The notes under the pieces are model-generated. The model saw nothing but the letters and a program-made list of their open reading frames with translations, ran no database searches and was not told the DNA's origin. Made by a program: the position numbers and the translations under genes. From positions 62,001 to 126,000 of the forward strand of contig NZ_FOTW01000024.1 of the NCBI RefSeq assembly GCF_900114705.1: 64,000 bases of DNA, given 5' to 3'. Source of the stretch: Rugamonas rubra (lineage in GTDB: Bacteria; Pseudomonadota; Gammaproteobacteria; Burkholderiales; Burkholderiaceae_D). How positions within the stretch are numbered: position 1 is the first letter of the stretch; each line of letters begins with the position of its first letter. Below are positions 16,200 through 25,577 of this stretch, piece after piece.

Positions 16200-18599
16200 T
16201 TAGTTGCGCACCGGCTTGCCGGTTTGCATCATGCCCATGATCCGCTCTTGCGACTTAGGATGGTTCAGCAACTCCAGGAAGGCCTTGCGTTCCATGTCGA
16301 GGAACCACTGCTCGGAGACGAAGCTGCCCTGGTCGATGTCGCCGCCGGAGACGATCTCGGCGATCATCTCGCCCAGCTTGAAGTCGTGCGCCGAGATGAA
16401 GCCGCCGTCGCGCATGTTGACCAGCTGGGCCTTGATGGTGCCGTAGCCGTAGCGGCCGGTGACCTGCACCGGTGCCTTCATCGGCGGACGGTAGCCCTTG
16501 TCGAACATGGCGCGCGCTTCAACTTTCGCCACGTGCAGCAGCTCGTAGGCGTTGAAGACGATGACGTCGTCTTCCTTCAGGTAACCCATGGCCTGGGCTT
16601 CCAGCGCCGATTTCGACACGTTGGCGGTGGCCGCGTTGGTGAAGCCGGTTTTCAGGAATTGCAGGATGTCGCTGCCCTTGGCTTCCTTGAAGGCGCGCAC
16701 GGCCGCCTCTTTCAGGCCGCCGCCGGCGGGGATCAGGCCGACGCCCACTTCGACCAGGCCGATGTAGGATTCGATCGAGGCGACACGCTTGGAGGCGTGC
16801 AGCGCCATTTCGCAACCGCCACCCAGGGCCAGGCCGGCAACGGCGGCCACCACAGGCACGTTCGAGTATTTCATCGCCATGAAGGTGTCTTGCAGTTCAC
16901 GGATGATCGGGTCGACCGCCTTGGCGCCGCCCTGCATGAACGCAGGCAGTGCCGATTGCAGGTCGGCGCCGGCCGAGAAGGCGCCGCCTTCGGCCGCGTC
17001 GGCGCTCCAGATCACCAGGCCCTTGAAGTTCTTGGCGGCTTCTTCCAGCGCCAGCTTCAGGCCCTTGATGACGCCGTCACCGATGACGTGCATCTTGGTT
17101 TTCAGCGAGATCACCAGCACTTCGTCGCCCGAGTGCCACAGGCGTACCGAGTCGTCCTCGAAGACGGTGGTGCCGGCGGTCTTGCCGTCGGCCACGCCGG
17201 CGCCGAACACCGGCGCGCGGAACTGTTGACGCTCGTAGACGGCCAGCGTCGAACGCGGCACGAACGATTTGCTGATGGCCGAGTACGAACCTTCAGGAGT
17301 GTGGACGCCGCCTTTTTCAGCGACCGGACCTTCGAAGACCCAAGCTGGCAGCGGCGCGTTGCACAGCGCGTGGCCGGCGTCGATGTCTTCCTTGACCCAG
17401 GTGGCCACTTGCGACCAGCCGGCGGCCTGCCAGGTTTCGAACGGGCCGACGTTCCAGCCGAAGCCCCAACGCATGGCGAAGTCGATCTCGCGGGCGTTGT
17501 CGGCCACGGTGTCGAGGTGGATGGCGATGTAGTGGAAGGCGTCGCGGAAGATCGCCCACAGGAACTGCGCCTGTGGATTGGTCGATTCGCGCAGGGCCTT
17601 CATTTTCTTGACCGGATCTTTTTCCTTCAGGATGCGGGCGACGATGTCGGCCGCCTTGCCGCCGCCGGCGACGTACTCACCGGTGGAGAAGTCCAGGCGT
17701 TGGATTTCCTTGCCGACTTTTTTGTAGAAACCGGCGCCGGTCTTCTGGCCCAGCGCGCCCTTTTCGACCAGCTTGGCCAGCACGGCCGGGGTCTTGTAGA
17801 CGGCGGCGAACGGGTCGTTCGGCAGGTAGTCCTGCATGGTCTTGATCACATGGCCCATGGTGTCCAGGCCAACCACGTCGGCGGTGCGGAAGGTGCCCGA
17901 CTTGGCGCGGCCCAGCTTGGCGCCGGTCAGATCGTCGACCACGTCGCAGCTCAGACCGAACTTCTCGGCTTCGTGGACGATGGCCAGGATGCCGAACACG
18001 CCAACGCGGTTGGCGATGAAGTTAGGGGTGTCCTTGGCGCGCACGACGCCCTTGCCCAGGGTGGTGGTCAGGAAACCTTCCAGCTGGTCGGCGATTTCCG
18101 GCTTGGTGGCGGCGGTCGGGATGATCTCGACCAGGTGCATATAGCGCGGCGGGTTGAAGAAGTGCACGCCGCAGTAGCGCGATTTCAGGTCGGCGTCGAA
18201 ACCTTCGGACAGCGTGGTGATCGACAGGCCCGAGGTGTTCGAGGCGAAGATGGCGTTCGGCGCGATGTGCGGCGCGACCTTCTTGTACAGGTCGTGCTTC
18301 CAGTCCATGCGCTCGGCGATGGCTTCGATGATCAGGTCGCAACCGGCCAGCAGGTCCAGATTGTCTTCGTAGTTGGCCACTTCGATCAGCGCGGCGTGGT
18401 CCTTGTTGCCCAGCGGCGCAGGCGAAAGCTTTTTCAGGTTTTCGATGGCGCGCAGCACGATGCCGTTCTTCGGGCCTTCCTTGGCCGGCAGATCGAACAG
18501 GACCACAGGCACTTTGGCGTTGATGCAATGGGCGGCGATTTGCGCACCCATCACGCCGGCGCCCAGGACGGCTACTTTTTTAACGATGAAATTGGTCAT
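16200..18599 (-). CDS. 3-hydroxyacyl-CoA dehydrogenase / enoyl-CoA hydratase fusion
   Basis: 799 aa bifunctional enzyme. The N-terminus is a Rossmann fold with GAGVMG at 13-18 (NAD binding), followed by the two helical 3-hydroxyacyl-CoA dehydrogenase C-terminal domains. The C-terminal part (about 480-720) is a crotonase domain with AFSAGADLQ and AVAGLALGGGCEMALHA. This order, dehydrogenase first, is that of the FadN group and the opposite of E. coli FadB/FadJ. It catalyses hydration and oxidation in fatty-acid beta-oxidation. It follows the acyl-CoA dehydrogenase by 17 bases. Confidence 0.93.
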   Translation of the reverse strand: MTNFIVKKVAVLGAGVMGAQIAAHCINAKVPVVLFDLPAKEGPKNGIVLRAIENLKKLSPAPLGNKDHAALIEVANYEDNLDLLAGCDLIIEAIAERMDWKHDLYKKVAPHIAPNAIFASNTSGLSITTLSEGFDADLKSRYCGVHFFNPPRYMHLVEIIPTAATKPEIADQLEGFLTTTLGKGVVRAKDTPNFIANRVGVFGILAIVHEAEKFGLSCDVVDDLTGAKLGRAKSGTFRTADVVGLDTMGHVIKTMQDYLPNDPFAAVYKTPAVLAKLVEKGALGQKTGAGFYKKVGKEIQRLDFSTGEYVAGGGKAADIVARILKEKDPVKKMKALRESTNPQAQFLWAIFRDAFHYIAIHLDTVADNAREIDFAMRWGFGWNVGPFETWQAAGWSQVATWVKEDIDAGHALCNAPLPAWVFEGPVAEKGGVHTPEGSYSAISKSFVPRSTLAVYERQQFRAPVFGAGVADGKTAGTTVFEDDSVRLWHSGDEVLVISLKTKMHVIGDGVIKGLKLALEEAAKNFKGLVIWSADAAEGGAFSAGADLQSALPAFMQGGAKAVDPIIRELQDTFMAMKYSNVPVVAAVAGLALGGGCEMALHASKRVASIESYIGLVEVGVGLIPAGGGLKEAAVRAFKEAKGSDILQFLKTGFTNAATANVSKSALEAQAMGYLKEDDVIVFNAYELLHVAKVEARAMFDKGYRPPMKAPVQVTGRYGYGTIKAQLVNMRDGGFISAHDFKLGEMIAEIVSGGDIDQGSFVSEQWFLDMERKAFLELLNHPKSQERIMGMMQTGKPVRN

Positions 18600-18616
18600 G
18601 GTTTTCCTCTAGGTTC

Positions 18617-20407
18617 TTAGAACAGATCTGCGTCGAGCGCCATCAGATTGGCGGAGCCGGCGCGCGCCTGGCGAATCAGGGTTGCGGTTTCTGGTTGCAG
18701 ACGGGCGAAGTAGAAACGTGCGGTCGCCAGTTTTGCCTTGTAGAAGTTGTCGCCGCTGGATTCCTTCTCCAGGGCGATCTTGGCCATCTGCGCGAACAGG
18801 TAGCTGTAGATCATGTGGCCGACCACGCGCAGGTAAGGCACGCAAGCGGCGCCGACCTCGTCCGGGTTCTGGAAGGCCTTCATGCCGATTTCCATGGTCA
18901 ACTTGGTGACTTTGTCGCCCAGGTCGCCCAGCGGGGTGATGAATTCGCTCATGGCTTCATCGGTACCGTTGTCCTCAACGAAGGCTTTGACCTTCTCGCC
19001 GAACTTGCGCAGCTTGGCGCCGTTGTCGCCGAGGATCTTGCGACCCAGCAGGTCCAGCGACTGGATGGTGTTGGTGCCTTCGTAGATCATGTTGATGCGG
19101 GCGTCGCGCACGTACTGCTCCATGCCCCACTCCGAAATGTAGCCGTGGCCGCCGAACACTTGCATGGCTTCCGAGGTGGCGATCCAGGCGTTGTCGGTGA
19201 TGAAGGCCTTGATGATCGGGGTCAGCAGGGCGACTTCGTCGGCCGCTTCCTTGCGCACTTCCTCGTCAGGGTGGTGCAGTTCGCGGTCGATCTGCAGCGC
19301 GACGTAGGACGAGAAGGCGCGCGCGCCCTCGGCGTAGGCCTTGCCGGTCAACAGCATGCGACGCACGTCGGGGTGGACGATGATCGGGTCGGCTTGCTTG
19401 TCCGGTGCCTTGACGCCGGACAGGCTGCGCATCTGGATGCGGTCCTTGGCGTAGACCAGGGCGTTCTGGTAGGCGATCTCGGTCAGGCCGAGCGACTGCA
19501 TGCCGACGCCCAGGCGGGCCGCGTTCATGAAGACGAACATGGCGTTCAGGCCCTTGTTCGGCTGGCCGATGATCCAGCCACGGGCGCCGTCCAGGTTCAT
19601 CTGGCAGGTCGAGTTGCCGTGGATGCCCATTTTTTCTTCGATGGCGCCGCAGGTGATCGGGTTGCGCGCGCCGACCGAACCGTCGGCGTTCGGCAGGTAC
19701 TTCGGCACCAGGAACAGCGAGATGCCTTTCGAGCCTTCAGGCGCGTCCGGCACGCGGGCCAGCACCAGGTGCAGGATGTTTTCGGCCATGTCGTGTTCGC
19801 CGGCCGAGATGAAGATCTTGTTGCCGGTGATCAGCCAGGAACCGTCGTCCTGCGGCAGCGCCTTCGAGCGCAGCATGCCCAGGTCGGTGCCGCAATGCGG
19901 TTCGGTCAGGCACATGGTGCCGGTCCACTCGCCCGAGACCAGCTTAGGCAGGTAGACGGATTTTTGTTCGTCGGTGCCGTGTTCCAGCAGGCACTCGTAG
20001 GCGCCGTGCGACAGGCCCGGGTACATCGACCAGGCTTGGTTCGACGAGTTCAGCATCTCGTAGAAGGAGTTGTTGAGCACGATAGGCAGGCCTTGGCCGC
20101 CGTATTCGGTGGCGCAGGCCAAGGCCGCCCAGCCGCCGTCGACGTACTGCTTGTAGGCCTCTTTGAAGCCCTTCGGGGTGGTCACGGTATGGGTCGCGGC
20201 GTCGTGCTTGCAGCCTTCGCGGTCGCCGGAGTGGTTCAGCGGGAACAACACTTCCGAGGTGAACTTGGCGCCCTCTTCCAGCACCTGGTTGATGATGTCG
20301 GCATCGACTTCGGCGTAGTGAGGCATTTGCTTGAGTTCATCTTCAACTTTCAAGAACTCGTGCAGCACGAATTGCATATCCCGGATTGGCGCGACGTATT
20401 GACCCAT
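18617..20407 (-). CDS. Acyl-CoA dehydrogenase (FAD), about 600-residue type
   Basis: 596 aa flavoprotein. The FAD/substrate region has TMCLTEPHCGTDLGMLRSKA, the C-terminal catalytic segment is NMIYEGTNTIQSLDLLGRK (the Glu of IYEGT is the expected base), and an extra C-terminal domain of about 130 residues follows, as in the long bacterial acyl-CoA dehydrogenases. It performs the first step of beta-oxidation (formation of the trans-2-enoyl-CoA). It is the first enzyme gene after the TetR regulator, 66 bases downstream of it, and probably shares its transcript. Confidence 0.93.
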   Translation of the reverse strand: MGQYVAPIRDMQFVLHEFLKVEDELKQMPHYAEVDADIINQVLEEGAKFTSEVLFPLNHSGDREGCKHDAATHTVTTPKGFKEAYKQYVDGGWAALACATEYGGQGLPIVLNNSFYEMLNSSNQAWSMYPGLSHGAYECLLEHGTDEQKSVYLPKLVSGEWTGTMCLTEPHCGTDLGMLRSKALPQDDGSWLITGNKIFISAGEHDMAENILHLVLARVPDAPEGSKGISLFLVPKYLPNADGSVGARNPITCGAIEEKMGIHGNSTCQMNLDGARGWIIGQPNKGLNAMFVFMNAARLGVGMQSLGLTEIAYQNALVYAKDRIQMRSLSGVKAPDKQADPIIVHPDVRRMLLTGKAYAEGARAFSSYVALQIDRELHHPDEEVRKEAADEVALLTPIIKAFITDNAWIATSEAMQVFGGHGYISEWGMEQYVRDARINMIYEGTNTIQSLDLLGRKILGDNGAKLRKFGEKVKAFVEDNGTDEAMSEFITPLGDLGDKVTKLTMEIGMKAFQNPDEVGAACVPYLRVVGHMIYSYLFAQMAKIALEKESSGDNFYKAKLATARFYFARLQPETATLIRQARAGSANLMALDADLF

Positions 20408-20473
20408 GATTATCTCCTGAAGGCGTGTGGCTTGGTATGTGTAGGACGAAAGGCTGCGGCGGACCGCGGCGGT

Positions 20474-21133
20474 TTAAGGTTGGTGCTGCGCTGCCGTTTT
20501 CTCCGCCGGCGGCGCATTTTGATAATTTTCAATCAGTCGGTTGAAGCCGACGCTGGCGCGTTCCAGACTGCCCGGCCGACGCAGGAAGCGCGCGTCGTGG
20601 TGCAGTGCCAGGATCAGGCCGTACATCTCGTAGACCAGCTGGCCGGCGTCGGTGTCGGCCTTGAGGTCGCCGCATTCGATGGCCTGCTGCACACAACGCA
20701 GCAGGGCGCCCTGCCAGGCCGCCACCATCGCCACCAGCGACTCGCGGATCGGACCGGGCCGGTCGTCGTACTCGACCGCGCCGCTGATGTAGATGCAGCC
20801 CGAGGCGATCTCGACGCTGACCCGCTTGACCCAGCGGCCGAACATCGAGCGCAGCCGCTGAATACCGCGCGGCTCCTTGACGCTGGGGAAGAACACTTCC
20901 TGCTCGAAACGGTGGTGGTACAGCTTGAGCACCTCGATCTGCAGGTCCTCGCGCGAACCGAAATGCGCGAACACGCCGGACTTGCTCATGTTCATCCTGT
21001 CCGCCAGCAAACCGATGGTCAGGCCTTCCAAGCCGTCCCGGCTGGACAAGTCCAGGGCGACGTCGAGAATGGCTGCGCGGGTCAGTTCGCCTTTGCGCAT
21101 GAATTTGACTGAAGTATTAATAGTGACACTCAA
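20474..21133 (-). CDS. TetR/AcrR-family transcriptional regulator
   Basis: 219 aa. An N-terminal TetR helix-turn-helix is visible (TRAAILDVALDLSSRDG through MSKSGVFAHFGSREDL, about residues 18-63), followed by a ligand-binding domain typical of the family. It heads the beta-oxidation gene block on the same strand, so it most likely represses the block and responds to acyl-CoA or fatty acid; that effector is inferred. The ATG at 21133 is used; an alternative start is the internal Met12 (MRKGELTRAA). Confidence 0.88.
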   Translation of the reverse strand: MSVTINTSVKFMRKGELTRAAILDVALDLSSRDGLEGLTIGLLADRMNMSKSGVFAHFGSREDLQIEVLKLYHHRFEQEVFFPSVKEPRGIQRLRSMFGRWVKRVSVEIASGCIYISGAVEYDDRPGPIRESLVAMVAAWQGALLRCVQQAIECGDLKADTDAGQLVYEMYGLILALHHDARFLRRPGSLERASVGFNRLIENYQNAPPAEKTAAQHQP

Positions 21134-21200
21134 AGGTTGAAAATCATTGGGAATAAAGCATTCTCTCCCAGATGAATTTGCTCCGTGTGAAAAGAATTGC

Positions 21201-21212
21201 GAACGCTCGTAC
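21201..21212. promoter_or_regulatory. Candidate TetR operator upstream of the regulator gene
   Basis: GAACGCTCGTAC has the imperfect dyad G-N-ACG-N2-CGT-N-C, similar to palindromic TetR-family sites, about 70 bases before the regulator start. No second copy was found in front of the dehydrogenase gene, so the whole block may be run from this one promoter. Confidence 0.35.
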
Positions 21213-21339
21213 TATTATCTACTGGGGGACAAAAGTCAAACGCTTACGTTAGAGGTGCGGTTCTATTGCTGCAATGCAGCATAGCCGGCATTTGTGGCGC
21301 GGATGTGACGAGCCGGGCGGTGGGCTCTTGGCGATGAAC

Positions 21340-22920
21340 TCAAACCTCTAGCGAGCCATCATCGGCGGCACCTTGTTGCCGCCCCCCCTCCTCTGCGGCA
21401 GTGAAGATGGCGCGCAACTCGTCAACAATCGCCTCGGCTAGCGCCGCGTCTTCGAACTGGGGAAAACTCTTGCGCAGGATGCCGGACACGCGGTACTGAT
21501 TACCGCGCAGGGAGCGGATGATCTGGTCGATATCCGAGTTTGGCCCCTCCAAGTGGTTCTTCACCGCCTCGCGCGCCTGCTCAAGATTGCGCAGGTAGTG
21601 CGCCTCGTTGGTCATCTCACGCTCGATGGTATTGCGCACGACGTCGCCCAAATACTCGACCTGCCCTGTCAAGTCCGGATAGCGCCAAGTCGGCAAGGCC
21701 TCATCGTAGGCGTCAAAATGGAAGTTTGTCCGAATGCCATCTTCGCAATCCACTTCGGCGCCAAACTCATACCGGTCGGAGAAACACCGCATCAGCGGTT
21801 TCGATAGCCGCTCGAGCGCGTGATCATAACCAACGCGCTCCCTTGGGCCATGGGTGATCGTTGCCGAAATCGGCAGAATGAACGGCGCGGGCACCGCGCC
21901 GTCACGACGCAACACGTCGTTGACCAGAAACCGGGAGATACGGCCATTTCCATCCGCCATCGGATGGATGTACACAAACCCAAAGGACGCCACTGCCGCG
22001 CGTATCAGAGAGGGTTGATTCTTTGTTCTTTCCATGCTCAGCGCCAAACCGTTGAGCAGCACCGGAGTGTGGTCCCAATGCGGAGCAATATAGTCGACCA
22101 CGGAAACAAAACCGTCATTGTGGCCGACGAAAACGGGTGACATGCGCAGACCATAGCGGGTGGCCATTCCCAATATCTCGGTCTGTAGTTCAGTGAGCGA
22201 AGCAAGGAGCAGCGGGTCGCCCCCCATCCCGCAACGGCGCTCCATGACTGCCGCAAATCGACGTACGCGATCGGTTTTCCCCTCCTCGTTCTCAATCAAA
22301 AATGAGGCGCGGGATTCTTTGATTGTCAACCAGACAGCGCTACGCTGTAGGATCTCGGCACCAAATTGAACCTCGAGATCCTTCAATGCGCGCGCGCAAT
22401 CGTAGCGTTCATGCTGCTGGACCAGGGCGGTGCGCATGACAATCGGGCAAAACTCTGGGGTCCCCGGGAGGTTGTCCCTGACTCGCCACCGTTGGTTATT
22501 GAACGCATTGCCCGCCACAAGGTATCTTGTTGCATCGAGCGCATCGACATAGTTTCCCGAACTAACTTGCTCTACCGCTAGGCGTTTTCCTGTCAACCAC
22601 TCGAAAAAGAAGCCGGCCCTACGCGCGTATTGTCCGGTCGGCTCGCGCGCGACCCAGGCTTCGATGATCGCCGGATCGAGCTGAGCAAACAAGCGCGCCA
22701 GGAACTCCAGGTGAATCGGCTCGTAGCGAAAAGCGAATGCCAGATGCGCCGCCGCTGTCGACTCCGGCCGCATGGCATATGGGTAGGTCTCGATGCGCGC
22801 GCCGTCGGCACTTTCGACCGTTTTACGCGCGCTACCGAACCCGCTTACGGTAATGAATGGTTGAATAGGAGAAACTCCAAAAGCATCTTCCAACCATTTA
22901 AAACCCGCCAAGTTACTCAT
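21340..22920 (-). CDS. Fic family protein (probable AMP-transferase), paralogue 2
   Basis: 526 aa. The core Fic motif HPMADGNGR (319-327) is intact with His319. An inhibitory motif SFLIEN (206-211) matches (S/T)xxxE(G/N) exactly, as in class II Fic proteins held inactive by their own N-terminal helix. The N-terminal half shares a clear pattern with the 11866-13386 protein (NQRWRVRD...VMRTA). Codon choice is visibly less GC-rich than in neighbouring housekeeping genes, suggesting acquisition. A glutamate-rich tail follows a C-terminal helical region that could be DNA- or protein-binding. Target unknown. Confidence 0.9.
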   Translation of the reverse strand: MSNLAGFKWLEDAFGVSPIQPFITVSGFGSARKTVESADGARIETYPYAMRPESTAAAHLAFAFRYEPIHLEFLARLFAQLDPAIIEAWVAREPTGQYARRAGFFFEWLTGKRLAVEQVSSGNYVDALDATRYLVAGNAFNNQRWRVRDNLPGTPEFCPIVMRTALVQQHERYDCARALKDLEVQFGAEILQRSAVWLTIKESRASFLIENEEGKTDRVRRFAAVMERRCGMGGDPLLLASLTELQTEILGMATRYGLRMSPVFVGHNDGFVSVVDYIAPHWDHTPVLLNGLALSMERTKNQPSLIRAAVASFGFVYIHPMADGNGRISRFLVNDVLRRDGAVPAPFILPISATITHGPRERVGYDHALERLSKPLMRCFSDRYEFGAEVDCEDGIRTNFHFDAYDEALPTWRYPDLTGQVEYLGDVVRNTIEREMTNEAHYLRNLEQAREAVKNHLEGPNSDIDQIIRSLRGNQYRVSGILRKSFPQFEDAALAEAIVDELRAIFTAAEEGGRQQGAADDGSLEV

Positions 22921-22982
22921 TTTCGATTAAACGCTTTCGTTTTCGATTAAAAAACACAGTGTCGCATATGTTTTTGATTAAA
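22921..22982 (-). promoter_or_regulatory. Three TTT(C/T)GATTAAA repeats in front of Fic paralogue 2
   Basis: Copies at 22921-22931, 22941-22951 and 22972-22982 (the last TTTTGATTAAA). They start directly at the ATG and are spaced by 20 and 31 bp, in AT-rich DNA inside a GC-rich genome. The position over the start codon and the helical spacing suggest a repressor operator array; this is inference. Confidence 0.45.
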
Positions 22983-23038
22983 ACGATACCTCGATGAAAA
23001 CTCCTCGGCTGGATCGATAGCGCCGCCGCCGCGCGCCG

Positions 23039-23461
23039 TCATTCCTGCCCGCTGGCCTTGCTGAGTTGGCGGCGGTCGCGCTTGGTGGGGCGGCCCTTGA
23101 GCTCGGCGCCGGGCTCGCGGAACAGCTTGCGCCGCTCGGCCTCGCCGGCGCGGCGCGCCACGCTGGCGGCGCTCTCGGCGTACAGCAGGCGGGCGATGGG
23201 CGCGGCGGCGCGCACGTCGGACAGGCCGAGCACCTCGACCTGCCAGACGTCGGCGCCGTTATCGATGTGCAACTCGTCGCCCAGGCGCAGCGCGCGCGCC
23301 GGCTTGACCTTGTCGCCGCCGACTTTGATCTTGCCGCTGTCGACGGCCTCGGCCGCCAGCGAGCGCGTCTTGAAGAAGCGCGCCGCCCACAGCCATTTGT
23401 CGACCCGCACGCCCTTACCGCCGGCGTCGTTGCCGGCGCCGGGTTTGCCGTCTTTACTCAT
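23039..23461 (-). CDS. hslR: S4-domain RNA-binding heat-shock protein (Hsp15)
   Basis: 140 aa from the ATG at 23461; a TTG five codons earlier is possible but has no better ribosome site. The S4 fold is visible at residues about 15-75 (VRVDKWLWAARFFKTRSLA, then the GKIKVGG segment). The C-terminus is basic (KGRPTKRDRRQL). Hsp15 binds stalled 50S subunits carrying peptidyl-tRNA and helps recycle them. It lies 11 bases after the clsB stop, so it is probably in the same transcript. Confidence 0.92.
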   Translation of the reverse strand: MSKDGKPGAGNDAGGKGVRVDKWLWAARFFKTRSLAAEAVDSGKIKVGGDKVKPARALRLGDELHIDNGADVWQVEVLGLSDVRAAAPIARLLYAESAASVARRAGEAERRKLFREPGAELKGRPTKRDRRQLSKASGQE

Positions 23462-23472
23462 ACTGAAACCGA

Positions 23473-24639
23473 TCAAGCATATTTCCCTATCGCGAAGATG
23501 CGCATCAACAGTTTATAGCAAACGAAGGCGATCTCGTAGCCGAGGCGGCGGCAGCGGCCGATGTGGGCGAAGTCGTCCTGGTGGATCACCACGCCCTCGG
23601 CCACGGCCGCCTCGATGTGGCCGCGCAGGCTGCGCGCGAAGGCGGCGTCCTTGACCACCACGTTGGCCTCTTGGTTGAGGAACAGGCTGAGGCCGTCCAC
23701 GTTGCTCGAGCCGACGGTGGCCCAGTTGTCGTCGATGACGGCGACCTTGGCGTGCAGTTGGGTCTGGTGGTACTCGACCACCTTGACGCCGGCCTCCAGC
23801 AGCTTCGGGTAGAAGGAGTGGGCGACGGCGTCCTGCAGCCAGATCTCGCCGACGCCGATCAGCAGCACCACCTCGACGCCGCGCTCGGCGGCCGAGGCCA
23901 GGGCGCGGCGGAACTTGCGCCCAGGCGCGAAATACGGGTTGGCCAGCAGCACGCTCTTGCGCGCCCGGCCCAGCGCCTGCAGGTAGGCGCGCTGGATGGT
24001 GCGGCGGTTGCGCAGGTTGTCGCGCACCACGAAGCCGGCCTGCACCATGCTGGGCGGGGCGGCGTTCCGGTCGATCTTGCGCATGTCGTGGTACAGGCTG
24101 ATGCGCTTGAAGATGCCCAGCTTGCCCAGCCGCGCCCACTGCGCCTCGGCCTCCTTCTGGATCGCCGCCACCAGCGGGCCGCGCACGGCGACGGCGAAGT
24201 CCCAGCGCGGCGCCGGCAGGCGGATGGCGTGGTTGTAGTCGCAGAACAGGTCGTCGTTGATGTTGATGCCGCCGACGAAGGCGACGCCGTGGTCGACCAC
24301 GCAGATCTTGCGGTGGGTGCGCGTGACGCCGCGGCGGAACCAGGCGTTGAAGATGCGGTGTTCGACGCCGGCCGCCGCCAGCTGGGCCTGCATGCGCTGG
24401 CTGCGCGCGCCGCCGGTGCCGAACCAGTCGGTGATCACGCGCACCAGCACGCCTCGGCCGGCGGCGCGCATCAGCGCTGCCAGCACGGCCTTGCCGGTGT
24501 CGTCGTCGGCGAAGATGTAGGTCTCGAAGTAGACCTCGCCCCGGGCCGCGTCGATCGCCTCGATCAGCGCGGGGAAGAACTCGGTGCCGCAGTAGAGCAG
24601 TTGGACGTCGTTGTCGGCGATGAAGTTGACTGAGCGCAT
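23473..24639 (-). CDS. clsB: Cardiolipin synthase B (phospholipase D family)
   Basis: 388 aa from the ATG at 24639. Two HKD catalytic motifs are visible: H109-x-K111-x4-D116 in THRKICVVD and H296-x-K298-x4-D303 in LHAKVAVID. There are no N-terminal membrane spans, unlike ClsA, which matches ClsB (YbhO). It transfers phosphatidyl groups to make cardiolipin at the inner membrane. The frame is open back to 24714 but without a better start. The upstream neighbour is the endonuclease/phosphatase-family gene, the same pair as E. coli ybhP-clsB. Confidence 0.9.
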   Translation of the reverse strand: MRSVNFIADNDVQLLYCGTEFFPALIEAIDAARGEVYFETYIFADDDTGKAVLAALMRAAGRGVLVRVITDWFGTGGARSQRMQAQLAAAGVEHRIFNAWFRRGVTRTHRKICVVDHGVAFVGGININDDLFCDYNHAIRLPAPRWDFAVAVRGPLVAAIQKEAEAQWARLGKLGIFKRISLYHDMRKIDRNAAPPSMVQAGFVVRDNLRNRRTIQRAYLQALGRARKSVLLANPYFAPGRKFRRALASAAERGVEVVLLIGVGEIWLQDAVAHSFYPKLLEAGVKVVEYHQTQLHAKVAVIDDNWATVGSSNVDGLSLFLNQEANVVVKDAAFARSLRGHIEAAVAEGVVIHQDDFAHIGRCRRLGYEIAFVCYKLLMRIFAIGKYA

Positions 24640-24659
24640 GAAGTGCTGGGCCGGCCCGC

Positions 24660-25478
24660 TCAGGCGAGCTTGAGCTCGGCGACGATGGGGGCGTGGTCGG
24701 ACAGGCGCGCCCACAGCGAGCCGTGCATCACCTCGGCGTTGTCGACCTGGAAGCCGCGCACGTAGATGCGGTCGAGGCGGAAGAAGGGCAGCGCGGCCGG
24801 GAAGGTGCGCGCCGCCGTCGAGGCGCCGGGCTTGTGGCGGCGGCCCAGCGTGCGCACCAGTTCGCTCAGGGTGGTGGTGTCGCCGATCTGCTCGAACACC
24901 TCGACCACGCCGAGCGCCTGGCGCAGCTTGTCGCCCAGCGTGTCGCGCCAGTCGTTGAAGTCGCCGGCGATGATAACCGGCTCGCCGTTCGGCGCCGAGG
25001 CCTTGACCGCCTCGATCAGGGCGGCCGTCTGGCGCCCCCGGCCGCCCGCGAACAGGCCGAGGTGGACCACGTAGCAGTGCACCGTGCCCTTCGGCGTGTC
25101 GACTTCGCAGTGCAGGATGCCGCGCTGTTCGTAGGCGTGGTCGGAGACGTCGTGGTTGCGGCTCTGGGCGATCGGGTAGGCGCTGAGCAGGGCGTTGCCG
25201 TGGTGGCCGTGGTCGTAGACGGCGTTCATGCCGTAGGCGGCGTGCAGCGCCTCGCCGGCGAAGAACTCGTGCTGGGCCGTCTCGGGCCAGTGCCTGTGGC
25301 CGTGGTGCTCGGCGCCGTACTGGGCAACGTTGCGGTCGTGGCGGCCCTGCACCTCCTGCAGGAACACCACGTCGGCGGCGAACAGGCCGATGGCCTGCTT
25401 GAGCGCGTGCACGCGCGGCTGGCTGCGGATGGCGGACACGCCCTTGTGGATGTTGTAGGTGGCGACGCGGATTTTCAT
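24660..25478 (-). CDS. Endonuclease/exonuclease/phosphatase-family protein (YbhP-like)
   Basis: 272 aa from the ATG at 25478. Family motifs appear in order: ATYNIHKG (about 6-13), FLQEVQG, HLGLFAGGR, IIAGDFNDWRD and the C-terminal SDHAPIVAEL with its catalytic Asp-His. These metal-binding motifs are all present, so it is probably active on a phosphodiester or phosphomonoester substrate. The pairing with clsB (20 bases downstream) suggests a role in phospholipid metabolism, as proposed for E. coli YbhP; the substrate is unknown. Confidence 0.88.
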   Translation of the reverse strand: MKIRVATYNIHKGVSAIRSQPRVHALKQAIGLFAADVVFLQEVQGRHDRNVAQYGAEHHGHRHWPETAQHEFFAGEALHAAYGMNAVYDHGHHGNALLSAYPIAQSRNHDVSDHAYEQRGILHCEVDTPKGTVHCYVVHLGLFAGGRGRQTAALIEAVKASAPNGEPVIIAGDFNDWRDTLGDKLRQALGVVEVFEQIGDTTTLSELVRTLGRRHKPGASTAARTFPAALPFFRLDRIYVRGFQVDNAEVMHGSLWARLSDHAPIVAELKLA

Positions 25479-25577
25479 GGGATCGATTCTACCCCCATAA
25501 GCCCGCTTCCGGCACCTCCGCGTCTTGCGTGCGAGAAATTGACTGTGCCGCGCCACCATCGCGGCACGGCTTGAGAC

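Noticed and set aside
16224..18620. 798-codon plus-strand frame opposite the 3-hydroxyacyl-CoA dehydrogenase gene
   Set aside because: Shadow frame caused by codon bias; no motifs, and it covers the real gene almost end to end.
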